Program-made: the position numbers and the translations under genes | Shown: in pieces, positions 8,417-15,678 of the stretch | Layout of the letters: the number at the start of each line of letters is the position of its first letter | Numbering within the stretch: the first letter of the stretch is position 1 | The notes under the pieces: generated by a model | Seen by the model: the letters and a program-made list of their open reading frames with translations, nothing else | Told to the model about the DNA's origin: nothing | Databases searched by the model: none | Source: JBIOJB01 sp044450465 | Lineage (GTDB): Bacteria > Chloroflexota > Dormibacteria > Dormibacterales > Dormibacteraceae | DNA length: 45,494 bases | NCBI GenBank assembly: GCA_044450465.1 | Contig: JBIOJB010000007.1 | Span: forward strand, 1-45,494 | Direction: 5' to 3'

Positions 8417-10252
8417 GTGGTCGGGTCTCGCCGGTTGCGTCTTGTCGCCGCCGCGTGCTGCGGGTTGCTGACGGTGGCCTCTTGCGCCGGCCCGACCGGT
8501 CAACCGGCAACGCCGACCGGGCCTGCCGCCATCGCCGGAGCTTTTTCAGACCAGTCGGTGGCCGCGCTTGGGCAGGCCTTCGCCACCGAAGGTGTCGGAA
8601 CCTACGACTCCGACTCGTCGTCAGCGCCACTGTGGCCGATCACGTCCCCCGCGAGCCCCCTGAAGGTGCTGCGATGGCAGCTCCGCGCAATGGCGCTTGA
8701 GGCTTCAACCTCAGGAGGCGGCGGGACGACTGGCGCAAGCCTTGACCTGCTTCATCCCGCCGCCCAGGACCAGCTCCCAGTGTCGTACCTCATGGCTGGA
8801 TATGTGACCTGGGGCGGGACACCTGGAAGCCGGCTGGTCGCTGCGCTGATGGGACCGCAGGACTGGCAGAAACCGGACGGCATCGCCTTCCCGACCCTCG
8901 CAGTGATGATGATGGTGGCTGACGTTTCGAGGGCCGCGGGCAATCCGCCGGCCGGCAGCCCCGTCGTCGCCGCGCCTCCCAGCGGTGGCGGCAACATCTG
9001 CACCACGCTCGCCAACTGGGTTGCCCAGGTGATCGACTCCATCTTCAACGCACTCACCGTCGGCCAGAGCAACAACTCCTTCCTGAACATCCTGGGCTCG
9101 ATCTGGAATGCCGGGGTCGGGCTCCTCGAGCAGGCCGTCAAACAGGCTGTCGGTGCCTTCACGGCAGCGGTGGTCGGGCTGATCACAGGCATCGTGACCG
9201 CCATCGGTGTCGGGGCGATGGTGATCTCATTCCTTCAGAACCTGAAGCTCACCTCGACCGCCAGCCCGCCGTTCAACAGGTACTCCGCGATGCCGGGGAC
9301 CGTCACCTTCACGCTGGGTTCGCCCGGCGGATTCGACTGGCCACCCGACCTCGTCGCCTGCGCCAGCGCGGTTGGACTCGACCTCCAATCCTTGAACGCG
9401 CGCAACAACGACAAGGTGACCTGGAGCACAACGGGAATTCCTCCGTTTGCGCAGGTGACCAGCGAGGACAAGCAGCTCGACTCCAACAATTCGGCGACGT
9501 TCTCGTACTTGACAGGCAACGAGAACGTGACGTGCGGGTCCAAGGCTCAGGCCGACGACATCATCCGGGTCACGATCAAGGTGCAGCGCAGCGAGCGCGA
9601 CAAGGTCAAGTCGTTCATACAGGCCTTCTTTGATGCTCAGCTGGCCAAGCTCGGCCAGGTAGTAGTGACGGTCGTCGGACCGGCGCTCCATGCCCTTCTC
9701 AGCGGCATCTTCAACGAGCTGGCGCAGGTGGTCGACCCGACGGCGCAGCGATTCGTCCGCATCGCCCACACTCCTCCGTCGCCATGCCCGTCGGCGACCC
9801 CGTCGCCGTCTTCCCGCGCCTCCCCCACAACGTCGAGCGTTTTCTGCTCGATCCTGTTTCCGATCGGCGTTCCGGCCGACCTCCAGCACCAGGTCACGGG
9901 CACCACGCCGGAAGGGCTGCCCGAGTCGGCCTGCACCTACGGCCCCGGCCCGAACATGACGCCCAGCCAGGAGGTGGCCACGGCCCAGCTCGTCCTCTAT
10001 CCGAGTGCAGCTGCCGCCAGGTCTGCATTCGACCAGGGAATGTCCGCGCTGGGCGCCACAAGGCTCAGCGGAATCGGGGACGAGGCGGCCCTGACCACAC
10101 TCGACTGCCAGATGCCGACCGACAACGAGAACCAGACCCAGCCTGGACAGTGCGGCGCGGTCGTCAAGGGCGCCAAGCTCGTATTCATCGCCAGCCGCCT
10201 CGGCGCCGGCCAGGTCACCTCCCTGCTTCGAATCGCCGCCTCGCACATGTGA
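8417..10252 (+). CDS. Large exported lipoprotein of unknown function
   Basis: This 611-residue protein begins at GTG 8417 with a short basic N-terminus, a hydrophobic stretch and a lipobox (TVAS-Cys23), so it should be anchored outside the cytoplasmic membrane. Residues about 170-275 include Gly/Ala/Val-rich hydrophobic segments (around VGLITGIVTAIGVGAMVISF) that could be an amphipathic or membrane-inserted hairpin. A Ser/Pro/Thr linker lies at about 453-475. The last 130 residues (CTYGPGP..., IGDEAAL..., CGAVVKGAKLVFIASRL) resemble the DUF3558 kind of actinobacterial lipoprotein domain. I do not recognise the N-terminal part. It precedes another exported protein in the same direction. Confidence 0.75.
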   Translation: MVGSRRLRLVAAACCGLLTVASCAGPTGQPATPTGPAAIAGAFSDQSVAALGQAFATEGVGTYDSDSSSAPLWPITSPASPLKVLRWQLRAMALEASTSGGGGTTGASLDLLHPAAQDQLPVSYLMAGYVTWGGTPGSRLVAALMGPQDWQKPDGIAFPTLAVMMMVADVSRAAGNPPAGSPVVAAPPSGGGNICTTLANWVAQVIDSIFNALTVGQSNNSFLNILGSIWNAGVGLLEQAVKQAVGAFTAAVVGLITGIVTAIGVGAMVISFLQNLKLTSTASPPFNRYSAMPGTVTFTLGSPGGFDWPPDLVACASAVGLDLQSLNARNNDKVTWSTTGIPPFAQVTSEDKQLDSNNSATFSYLTGNENVTCGSKAQADDIIRVTIKVQRSERDKVKSFIQAFFDAQLAKLGQVVVTVVGPALHALLSGIFNELAQVVDPTAQRFVRIAHTPPSPCPSATPSPSSRASPTTSSVFCSILFPIGVPADLQHQVTGTTPEGLPESACTYGPGPNMTPSQEVATAQLVLYPSAAAARSAFDQGMSALGATRLSGIGDEAALTTLDCQMPTDNENQTQPGQCGAVVKGAKLVFIASRLGAGQVTSLLRIAASHM

Positions 10253-10363
10253 CGCCCCGGTACCAGGGCGATCACCGCAGCCTGGGATTGCTGCTTACAT
10301 AGGGTCCGTTCTGGATTCCAAACTACGCGTCGTTTCGAGCTTGGGACGCAAGGCTGCAGAGAG

Positions 10364-12076
10364 GTGAAGCGCCGGCTGATCGTCATCGCGGGCGTCATCG
10401 CGGCTGCCCTCGCCATCACCGCCACCGCCGGACTGATCGTCATCAGGCCATTGCAGCGGGTTCAGGTGACCGTTTCGAGTCCCACTCAGCTGGTGGCCCT
10501 TCGACCCAGCACCTGGACCTTCGTGATTCACAACCTGGGTCCGGACATCGGCAACCTGGGGCTGCAGCTCGGTGGTGCCGGGGGGTGGATGGAGAGCCAT
10601 CGGATCGTCTATGCATCCGGCTGCCTTCAGCCGGCGCAGGCCGGTGTCCTGCTCTGCGGAACCCTGCGCCAGGGGGCGACGACAACCATCGCCGTGACAG
10701 CCGCGCCCAGCTCGGCCGGCACCTATTCCTACATTTCGAGCTTCTGCGATTGCGGCCAGAGCGGTGTTCTCGCGCTGGCCGGGCCGAGCGCGCCCCAGTT
10801 CGGCATGGTCGGGTCGCGACCCACCGCGCTCACCGCCGCCTGGACCGAGACCGTGCTCTCCGCTCCGTCGGCTCCCGTCTCGGTCGTCGACATCTACGGC
10901 ATGGCGGTGAGCGGGGCCACCATCACAGTGAACGGCTCTTTCCTCACCGCCCTCACCGATGCCACGGGCCTGGCCCATCTCGCACTGGGCCCGTTGACGG
11001 CGGGGACGTACACCGTGGTCGCGAGCGGGACGGGGTCGATCAGCGGGAGTGCGGAGATCACCGTGCCGGCAGCCGGCGATCCTCCCAGCGTGTCCATCAC
11101 GCTGGCCTCGGCCGCGGCTGCTCTCTCGTCCGGGTCGCACCCGGACGTCCTGCCGGGCGCCGTGCTGGTGGCCGATGAGGACAACAACCGACTCGTCGAG
11201 CTGAGCCCCCAGGGCCAGCTGATCTGGGTGTTTCCGCGCCCGGGCGATCTCGGTTCGGGCGAGACGTTCATCAGGCCCGACGACGCGTTCTTCACTCCCG
11301 ACGGCACGCAGATCATCGCCACGCAGGAGGAGGACTTCACGGTAAGCCTCATCGACATCGCCACGCACAAGATCGTGTGGCGATACGGCGAGCCCGGCAC
11401 GCACGGCTCAGGGCCGAATCAGCTCTGGAACCCGGATGACGCGATGGTGATGTCCAACGGAGACGTGCTGATCTCCGACATCGTGAACTGCCGGATCATC
11501 GTCGTGGCCCAGGGCCAGCACAGCGTGGCGCGCAGCTACGGGCACATCGGCTGGTGCCATCACAATCCGCCGACGCTGTTCGGCAGTCCGAATGGCGCCT
11601 TCCCGCTCGCGGACGGCAACTGGCTGGTCACCGAGATCAACGGCGACTGGGTGAGCGAGCTGGCTCCTGGCGGTGCGGTGGTTTGGTCGACTCACGCTCC
11701 GCTGGTCTCATATCCGTCCGACTCGAACGAGATGGGCCCCGATCGTTACATCACCGTCGACTACTCATATCCGGGCCAGGTGGTGATCTTCGACCACACG
11801 GGCAAGACCCTGTGGCGATACCGTCCATTGGGCGCCGCGGCCCTGGATCATCCGTCGCTCGCCCTGGGCCTCCCCGGTGGTGACGTCCTGCTCAACGACG
11901 ATTACAACCACCGCGTCATGGTTGTGGACCCGCGCACCGACCAGGTGGTCTGGCAGTACGGGGTGACGGGCCGCGCGGGCAGCTCCCTCGGCATGCTGAA
12001 CCACCCCGACGGCGTCGACCTCGCGCCGCCCTACTCGCTGCTGGGCTCACACGTGGGGCCTCTGCAAGCGCCGTGA
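10364..12076 (+). CDS. Membrane-anchored beta-propeller protein with Ig-like N-terminal domains
   Basis: This 570-residue protein begins at GTG 10364 behind an AGAGAGG-like site. An uncleaved-looking N-terminal helix (residues about 5-28) is followed by a beta-rich Ig-like region (about 35-125). A carboxypeptidase-regulatory-like repeat (about 165-240; VSGATITVNG, TDATGLAHLAL) comes next. From about 260 there is a six-bladed propeller with repeated strands such as GAVLVADEDNNRLVELSP, IWVFPRPGDL, DVLISDIVNCRIIVV, GDVLLNDDYNHRVMVVDP and VVWQYG. The propeller resembles NHL/arylsulfotransferase-type exported propellers, but no sulfotransferase histidine could be assigned. Convergent with the anti-sigma gene; 12 bases separate the stops. 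Confidence 0.75.
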   Translation: MKRRLIVIAGVIAAALAITATAGLIVIRPLQRVQVTVSSPTQLVALRPSTWTFVIHNLGPDIGNLGLQLGGAGGWMESHRIVYASGCLQPAQAGVLLCGTLRQGATTTIAVTAAPSSAGTYSYISSFCDCGQSGVLALAGPSAPQFGMVGSRPTALTAAWTETVLSAPSAPVSVVDIYGMAVSGATITVNGSFLTALTDATGLAHLALGPLTAGTYTVVASGTGSISGSAEITVPAAGDPPSVSITLASAAAALSSGSHPDVLPGAVLVADEDNNRLVELSPQGQLIWVFPRPGDLGSGETFIRPDDAFFTPDGTQIIATQEEDFTVSLIDIATHKIVWRYGEPGTHGSGPNQLWNPDDAMVMSNGDVLISDIVNCRIIVVAQGQHSVARSYGHIGWCHHNPPTLFGSPNGAFPLADGNWLVTEINGDWVSELAPGGAVVWSTHAPLVSYPSDSNEMGPDRYITVDYSYPGQVVIFDHTGKTLWRYRPLGAAALDHPSLALGLPGGDVLLNDDYNHRVMVVDPRTDQVVWQYGVTGRAGSSLGMLNHPDGVDLAPPYSLLGSHVGPLQAP

Positions 12077-12088
12077 CCGGGAGGCGTC

Positions 12089-12838
12089 TCAGGCGAGGCT
12101 GCCGGCCAGCTGCGGTTGCTGCGTCGGGGCCAAGACTCCGGCAGGACCCTGTTCCACGGTGACGGCGATCGTCGTGTAGCCGGCCAGAGGCTTGCCCACG
12201 ACGACCACCTTGCTCCCGTTGCTGTCCGGCACGAATACTCCTGCCGGGTCGACACGGCTGTTCGGTCCGATGAGCCACAGTTCGTAGACCTGGCCGGAAG
12301 CAATCGACGGCAGCCCACCGAAATCGATCAGCGCGATGCCGTCGCTCTTCAGATCCAGGACGGTGCCGTGCGCCCCGGCCATCGACTCGTGGCCGGTCAG
12401 GGTGAACCTCGCCACCTCCGATGACGGCGCGGTTGGGGTCGACCGGCCGGCGATGTCGCCCGCCAGAATTCCCACCGTCACGGCCACCAGCACCGCGGCT
12501 GCGGCGGCATAGACCGGAATCCGGTTCGCCAGGCGAATCCCGAGCGACCGGCGCCTTTTGGGAATCGCGATGGCCACGTCGCGAGACCGTGCGGGCGCGG
12601 GCGATATACGCGGCGAAGAGGCGGCCGCGTCGAGGATTCGCTGTCGCAGCCGGGCGGGCGGCTCCACCTCGTCTACGTCCAGGGCGACGGCATCGACCAC
12701 ACGGCGGAGACGCGACGCCATGGCGCGGCAGCCGGAGCATCCGTCGAGGTGGAGGGCGACGGCCTCCGACTCATCAGGGTCGGCGGCGCCGAGCACCCAG
12801 GCCGCCACGACGTTCTCCATCTCCTCGTGATCAGACAT
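12089..12838 (-). CDS. Anti-sigma factor, RskA type with zinc-binding HxxxCxxC
   Basis: This 249-residue membrane anti-sigma factor has an N-terminal cytoplasmic zinc anti-sigma domain with His30-Cys34-Cys37 (HLDGCSGC). A single membrane helix lies at about 108-128 (VYAAAAAVLVAVTVGILAG). The extracytoplasmic RskA-like domain contains SGQVYELWLIGP, AGVFVPD and TIAVTVEQGPAG. It should sequester the ECF sigma factor encoded immediately upstream; the genes overlap by 8 bases. Regulated proteolysis would release the sigma factor, by family analogy. Confidence 0.92.
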   Translation of the reverse strand: MSDHEEMENVVAAWVLGAADPDESEAVALHLDGCSGCRAMASRLRRVVDAVALDVDEVEPPARLRQRILDAAASSPRISPAPARSRDVAIAIPKRRRSLGIRLANRIPVYAAAAAVLVAVTVGILAGDIAGRSTPTAPSSEVARFTLTGHESMAGAHGTVLDLKSDGIALIDFGGLPSIASGQVYELWLIGPNSRVDPAGVFVPDSNGSKVVVVGKPLAGYTTIAVTVEQGPAGVLAPTQQPQLAGSLA

Positions 12839-13412
12839 CGATCATGCCTCTGCCCTGAAGATACGAACCCAGTTTCTCGAGAGCGAGTCGCATCCTTCCT
12901 TTGACCGTGCTGAGAGGCACGCGCGTCATGCCGGAGATCTCGCGGCACGTGTATCCGCCAAAGTAGGCGAGCTCCACCGCCTGGCGCTGCTCGACCGGGA
13001 GGCTGCCCAGCGCCTCCTTGACGGCTGCGCGCTCGAGCGACTGCGACACCTCTCGCCACGGATCCGAGCTCGGCCCGGCCGCCTCGACCGCCGGCAAAAG
13101 CTCTTTCTCATCGCGCTCGTGCGCGGCACGGCCACGCAGGTAGTCGATGGAGCGGTTGCGCACAGTGGTGACCAGCCAGCTTCGCAGGGAGCCTCGACCA
13201 GCGTCAAAACGCGCCGAGTTGTTCCAGAGCTTCAGGAAGGACTCCTGGACCGCGTCTTCCGCTCGACCGGGGTCGCCCAGCACCTTCAAGGCGACGGAGT
13301 AGGCGAGACGGCCGTAGCGGTCGTACAGCTCCGCAAGCGCGTCCTGGCGTCCCGCCGCCAGGGCGAGCGCCAGGTCTGTGTCACTGGGCTGCGAGCCCAT
13401 TCCTGCTCCCAA
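12831..13412 (-). CDS. ECF RNA polymerase sigma factor (SigK/ECF19-like)
   Basis: This 193-residue extracytoplasmic-function sigma factor has region 2 (ALAELYDRYGRLAYSVALKV, DAVQESFLKLW, WLVTTVRNRSIDYLRGR) and region 4 (LPVEQRQAVELAYFGGYT, then the recognition helix region REISGMTRVPLSTVKGRMRL). Pairing with an RskA-type anti-sigma gene places it near the SigK/ECF19 group. It starts 25 bases after the desaturase-like gene in the same direction, so it may be cotranscribed with it. Its target promoters cannot be identified from this window. Confidence 0.93.
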   Translation of the reverse strand: MGAGMGSQPSDTDLALALAAGRQDALAELYDRYGRLAYSVALKVLGDPGRAEDAVQESFLKLWNNSARFDAGRGSLRSWLVTTVRNRSIDYLRGRAAHERDEKELLPAVEAAGPSSDPWREVSQSLERAAVKEALGSLPVEQRQAVELAYFGGYTCREISGMTRVPLSTVKGRMRLALEKLGSYLQGRGMIDV

Positions 13413-13437
13413 GTCGATGCTCGGCCGTCCTACCGAA

Positions 13438-14388
13438 TCATCGGGCTCGCGCCGTCTCGCCGTCCGGCGCTGGAACCATGACCTGGTCGGACGGCAGGCG
13501 CCGCGTCGTCAGCTCTCCGATGGGCGATTTTCTGGGAGGCTTCACGGCCCACTCTTCGTTTTCGATCAGGCGCGATGCCCATGCCGGGTTCTGCCGAACG
13601 CGCTCGCGCGCCTCTTGCAGCGATTTCGAGAGGAGCTTGATGCCGGCGAGGCCCGGCAGCTTGCCGATCTTCTCGTCGATGGCTGCGAGCTCGATCTCGC
13701 CGTCCGCATCGTCGAAGAGGTACAGCGCGAGGGCGTCCACCTCCTCCTGCGTCTTGACACCCTGGCCGACCGGCTTCCAGACCCGATCGAGCATCCATCG
13801 ATCCACGCGCTGGGCCTTGCGGTTGTCCGTCAGCCATTCTCTGGCGGAGTTGAAGTAGAAGGCGAAGTGCCGGCGCTCGTCCTTGATGATGCGGCCGAGC
13901 ACGTCCTTCAGCACCGGGTGCCCGGACTTTCGGATCAGGGCTCCGTAACCGGTGAGGGTCGTGAGCTCGTTGATCGCCCCGATCGAAAGGTAGACCGCCG
14001 AGAAGTCCTTAAGCATCCACGATCCGGCCATCGTGGCAAGGATGCTCGCGCTGTTGGAGAATCCCAGGTTGGCGCGCACGTTCGCGATCCGCTCCTGGGC
14101 GTCGAAGTGGATTCCGTACAGATTGAGGAACCTGCCCAGGTTCTCCCCGTGCCACAGCTCCTCGTAGTTCCAGCAGGCGAGGAAGGCGGTGAGGATCGGG
14201 TCCATGCAGGCCCTCGTGACCAGCAGGTGCGAGAGATAGAGAGGGACGTGGTTCTCGATGTCCATCATGTAGTGAAGGCAGAACAGGTCGCCGTTCGAGA
14301 GCTTGCTCGAGGTGATCTCATCCCACGCCACGCCCGTCGTGTCGACCTTCCTCGACTCTTCCTTGTATCGCTCGATGCTGAAGCTCAT
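13438..14388 (-). CDS. Ferritin-like diiron protein, acyl-ACP desaturase-like
   Basis: This 316-residue helical protein carries a complete-looking diiron ligand set: Glu45 (DIENH), Glu77/His80 (EELWH), Glu141 (AINELTT) and Glu171/His174 (DERRH). The EExxH...DExxH spacing is that of the soluble acyl-ACP desaturase (FA_desaturase_2) and related ferritin-like oxygenases. Desaturation or hydroxylation of an acyl chain is inferred. The start is ATG 14388 with AGGGGAG upstream. The longer in-frame reading to 14550 runs through a tRNA gene and is rejected. The C-terminal 60 residues are basic and Pro-rich. Neighbouring sigma/anti-sigma genes downstream may belong to the same transcript. Confidence 0.85.
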   Translation of the reverse strand: MSFSIERYKEESRKVDTTGVAWDEITSSKLSNGDLFCLHYMMDIENHVPLYLSHLLVTRACMDPILTAFLACWNYEELWHGENLGRFLNLYGIHFDAQERIANVRANLGFSNSASILATMAGSWMLKDFSAVYLSIGAINELTTLTGYGALIRKSGHPVLKDVLGRIIKDERRHFAFYFNSAREWLTDNRKAQRVDRWMLDRVWKPVGQGVKTQEEVDALALYLFDDADGEIELAAIDEKIGKLPGLAGIKLLSKSLQEARERVRQNPAWASRLIENEEWAVKPPRKSPIGELTTRRLPSDQVMVPAPDGETARAR

Positions 14389-14490
14389 TCGGTTTCTCCC
14401 CTCCGAGTGCGAGATCGGCCGCGCGATGCGTCGCGCAACAACTGATACGCAAGAGAGGACGGAAAGGATCAACACCCTGAAGAGAGGGCT

Positions 14491-14564
14491 TGGAGCGGGC
14501 GATGGGAATCGAACCCACGTGACCAGCTTGGAAGGCTGGCGCACTACCATTGTGCTACGCCCGC
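14491..14564 (-). tRNA. tRNA-Gly (anticodon TCC)
   Basis: A full cloverleaf is seen on the minus strand: acceptor GCGGGCG/CGCCCGC, TAGCACAATGGTAGTGC D-arm, anticodon stem CCAGC/GCTGG with loop reading CTTCCAA (anticodon TCC), and T-arm GTGGG TTCGATT CCCAT. CCA is encoded at 14491-14493. Confidence 0.96.
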
Positions 14565-14639
14565 ATCGTGCTCGCGCCCGGTCGCCCGTACGGGCTTTGA
14601 GGGATGGCCGGCAACTAGATTACCTAGACTCCCTAGCCA

Positions 14640-14716
14640 GGCCCCGTCGTCTAGTGGACTAGGACGCAGCCCTTTCAAGGCTGATATCGCGGGTTCGAAT
14701 CCCGCCGGGGCTACCA
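14640..14716 (+). tRNA. tRNA-Glu (anticodon TTC)
   Basis: A cloverleaf is seen with acceptor GGCCCCG/CGGGGCT (the first pair is G-U), a GTC/GAC D-stem, anticodon stem CAGCC/GGCTG with loop CTTTCAA (anticodon TTC), and T-arm GCGGG TTCGAAT CCCGC. CCA is encoded at 14714-14716. Its 3' end is repeated exactly at 15414-15434. Confidence 0.96.
14695..14715 (+). repeat. Direct repeat copy 1 (inside tRNA-Glu 3' end; putative attL)
   Basis: A 21-base segment (TCGAATCCC...GGGGCTACC) covers the T-loop, the 3' half of the T-stem, the acceptor 3' strand and the first bases of CCA. It matches 15414-15434 exactly. Confidence 0.8.
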
Positions 14717-14780
14717 GTTTCCTCTCGCACAATGTGATAGCCAATAGGCGCGCGCGTGCGAGCTCTCGGGGTGCCAATCA

Positions 14781-15338
14781 TCAAGTGGTCGATTTATCCT
14801 CCACCCTGCGCCACCGTGCGGAACGTTGGGCGAAGCGTTCGAAGAACCGGTCATACCAGCTGTCTGGAATCACGAGGTCCGGGCGGAAGCGCAAGATCAT
14901 CGCAACGACATCCCGATATCCCTGATTGGCAACGATCAGCGCCGAACGATCACCGGCAACGACGATTCTCTTCCAGCCAAATCCGAAGGGTGGAAACGGC
15001 GTGCTTATGCCAGTGACGTGCGCCAACGGCACTTCGTGGCTCGAAGTTATGGAACGCCACCGCAAAGTCGAGCGGTGCATAACGCCAACTTCGAAGGCGA
15101 TCCGAAACAGCCACCAGTAAGCAATCCATGCATAGGCCGCCAACCACAGAACCACAAATGCCGCCGGTGGTCCGGTTCCGCCGGCCACAAGATTCACGAG
15201 CATGGCGGCGCCGGCTATGCCTAGCGTAACGAAGACAGCGAGGGTTAGTAGTCGGTAATTGACGTAGCGGTACGCAATCGAGTCTGGGGTCGCATCGGCT
15301 GCACCAGTGGCGCGACCGTGGCGAAAATCAGCGGTCAC
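14781..15338 (-). CDS. Two-TM membrane protein with PH-like C-terminal region, islet cargo
   Basis: This 185-residue protein begins at GTG 15338. Two membrane helices lie at about residues 30-52 (LLTLAVFVTLGIAGAAMLVNL) and 57-82 (PPAAFVVLWLAAYAWIAYWW). A soluble beta-rich C-terminal half follows (VGVMHRSTLRWRSI, VPLAHVTGIST, RIVVAGDRSALIVAN), resembling the small bacterial PH-like/YcxB-like membrane proteins. No enzymatic motif is seen. It is the only gene between the two copies of the tRNA-Glu 3' end and is less GC-rich than its neighbours, which suggests acquisition by transfer. Function unknown. Confidence 0.65.
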   Translation of the reverse strand: MTADFRHGRATGAADATPDSIAYRYVNYRLLTLAVFVTLGIAGAAMLVNLVAGGTGPPAAFVVLWLAAYAWIAYWWLFRIAFEVGVMHRSTLRWRSITSSHEVPLAHVTGISTPFPPFGFGWKRIVVAGDRSALIVANQGYRDVVAMILRFRPDLVIPDSWYDRFFERFAQRSARWRRVEDKSTT

Positions 15339-15413
15339 GCGACGAGTCTATTCGGCATCCGCGGATTCGTTGCCGGTTAAGCGAACCTGATCACCGGTAC
15401 TGCAAGCGTCGGA

Positions 15414-15434
15414 TCGAATCCCGCCGGGGCTACC
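15414..15434 (+). repeat. Direct repeat copy 2 (putative attR)
   Basis: An exact 21-base copy of the tRNA-Glu 3' end, preceded by sequence that no longer forms a T-stem and followed by non-tRNA sequence (TCTGG). It cannot fold as a tRNA on its own. Confidence 0.8.
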
Positions 15435-15510
15435 TCTGGCCTAGCTGTGCCTTTGATCGTGTTCCCTGGCCAGGGCGATCTCGGAGCCAGTGCTCGAACT
15501 GAACGTGGTT

Positions 15511-15586
15511 TGGTGGGCGGCGAGGGTCTCGAACCCCCGACCTCCAGCATGTCAAGCTGGCGCTCTTCCAGCTGAGCTAGCCGCCC
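15511..15586 (-). tRNA. tRNA-Val (anticodon GAC)
   Basis: A minus-strand cloverleaf has acceptor GGGCGGC/GCCGCCC, D-arm TAGCTCAGCTGGAAGAGC, anticodon stem CCAGC/GCTGG with loop TTGACAT (anticodon GAC), and T-arm CGGGG GTTCGAG ACCCTCG-type pairing. CCA is encoded at 15511-15513. Confidence 0.95.
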
Positions 15587-15678
15587 CAGGCTGTCGATCC
15601 CCGCGAAATCTACGCTGGAACCTCTGTCGTCGTGGCGTCGTGACTCTGGCCACGAGTGAACGACTTATTGTAGTTGCC

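Larger units (their letters stand above)
14695..15434. mobile_element. Candidate tRNA-Glu-targeted islet (remnant integrative element)
   Basis: The T-loop-to-acceptor end of tRNA-Glu is duplicated 719 bp downstream, framing one gene (14781-15338) on the opposite strand. Hand-counted 60-base lines inside are mostly 55-57% GC with one at 63%, against 70% in a line of the following gene. A tRNA 3' end repeated beyond a composition-shifted segment is the classic footprint of tyrosine-recombinase integration. No integrase is present, so this would be a decayed or non-autonomous insert. An eroded tandem tRNA-Glu duplication is the alternative. Confidence 0.55.

Noticed and set aside
14389..14550. 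N-terminal extension of the desaturase-like protein
   Set aside because: It reads through the tRNA-Gly gene; ATG 14388 has a good ribosome binding site.
15380..15434. Second tRNA-Glu gene
   Set aside because: Only the last 21 bases match; no D-arm, anticodon arm or complete T-stem upstream.
15490..15678. N-terminal extension of the molybdenum hydroxylase subunit
   Set aside because: It crosses the tRNA-Val gene; family homology starts at about 15682.
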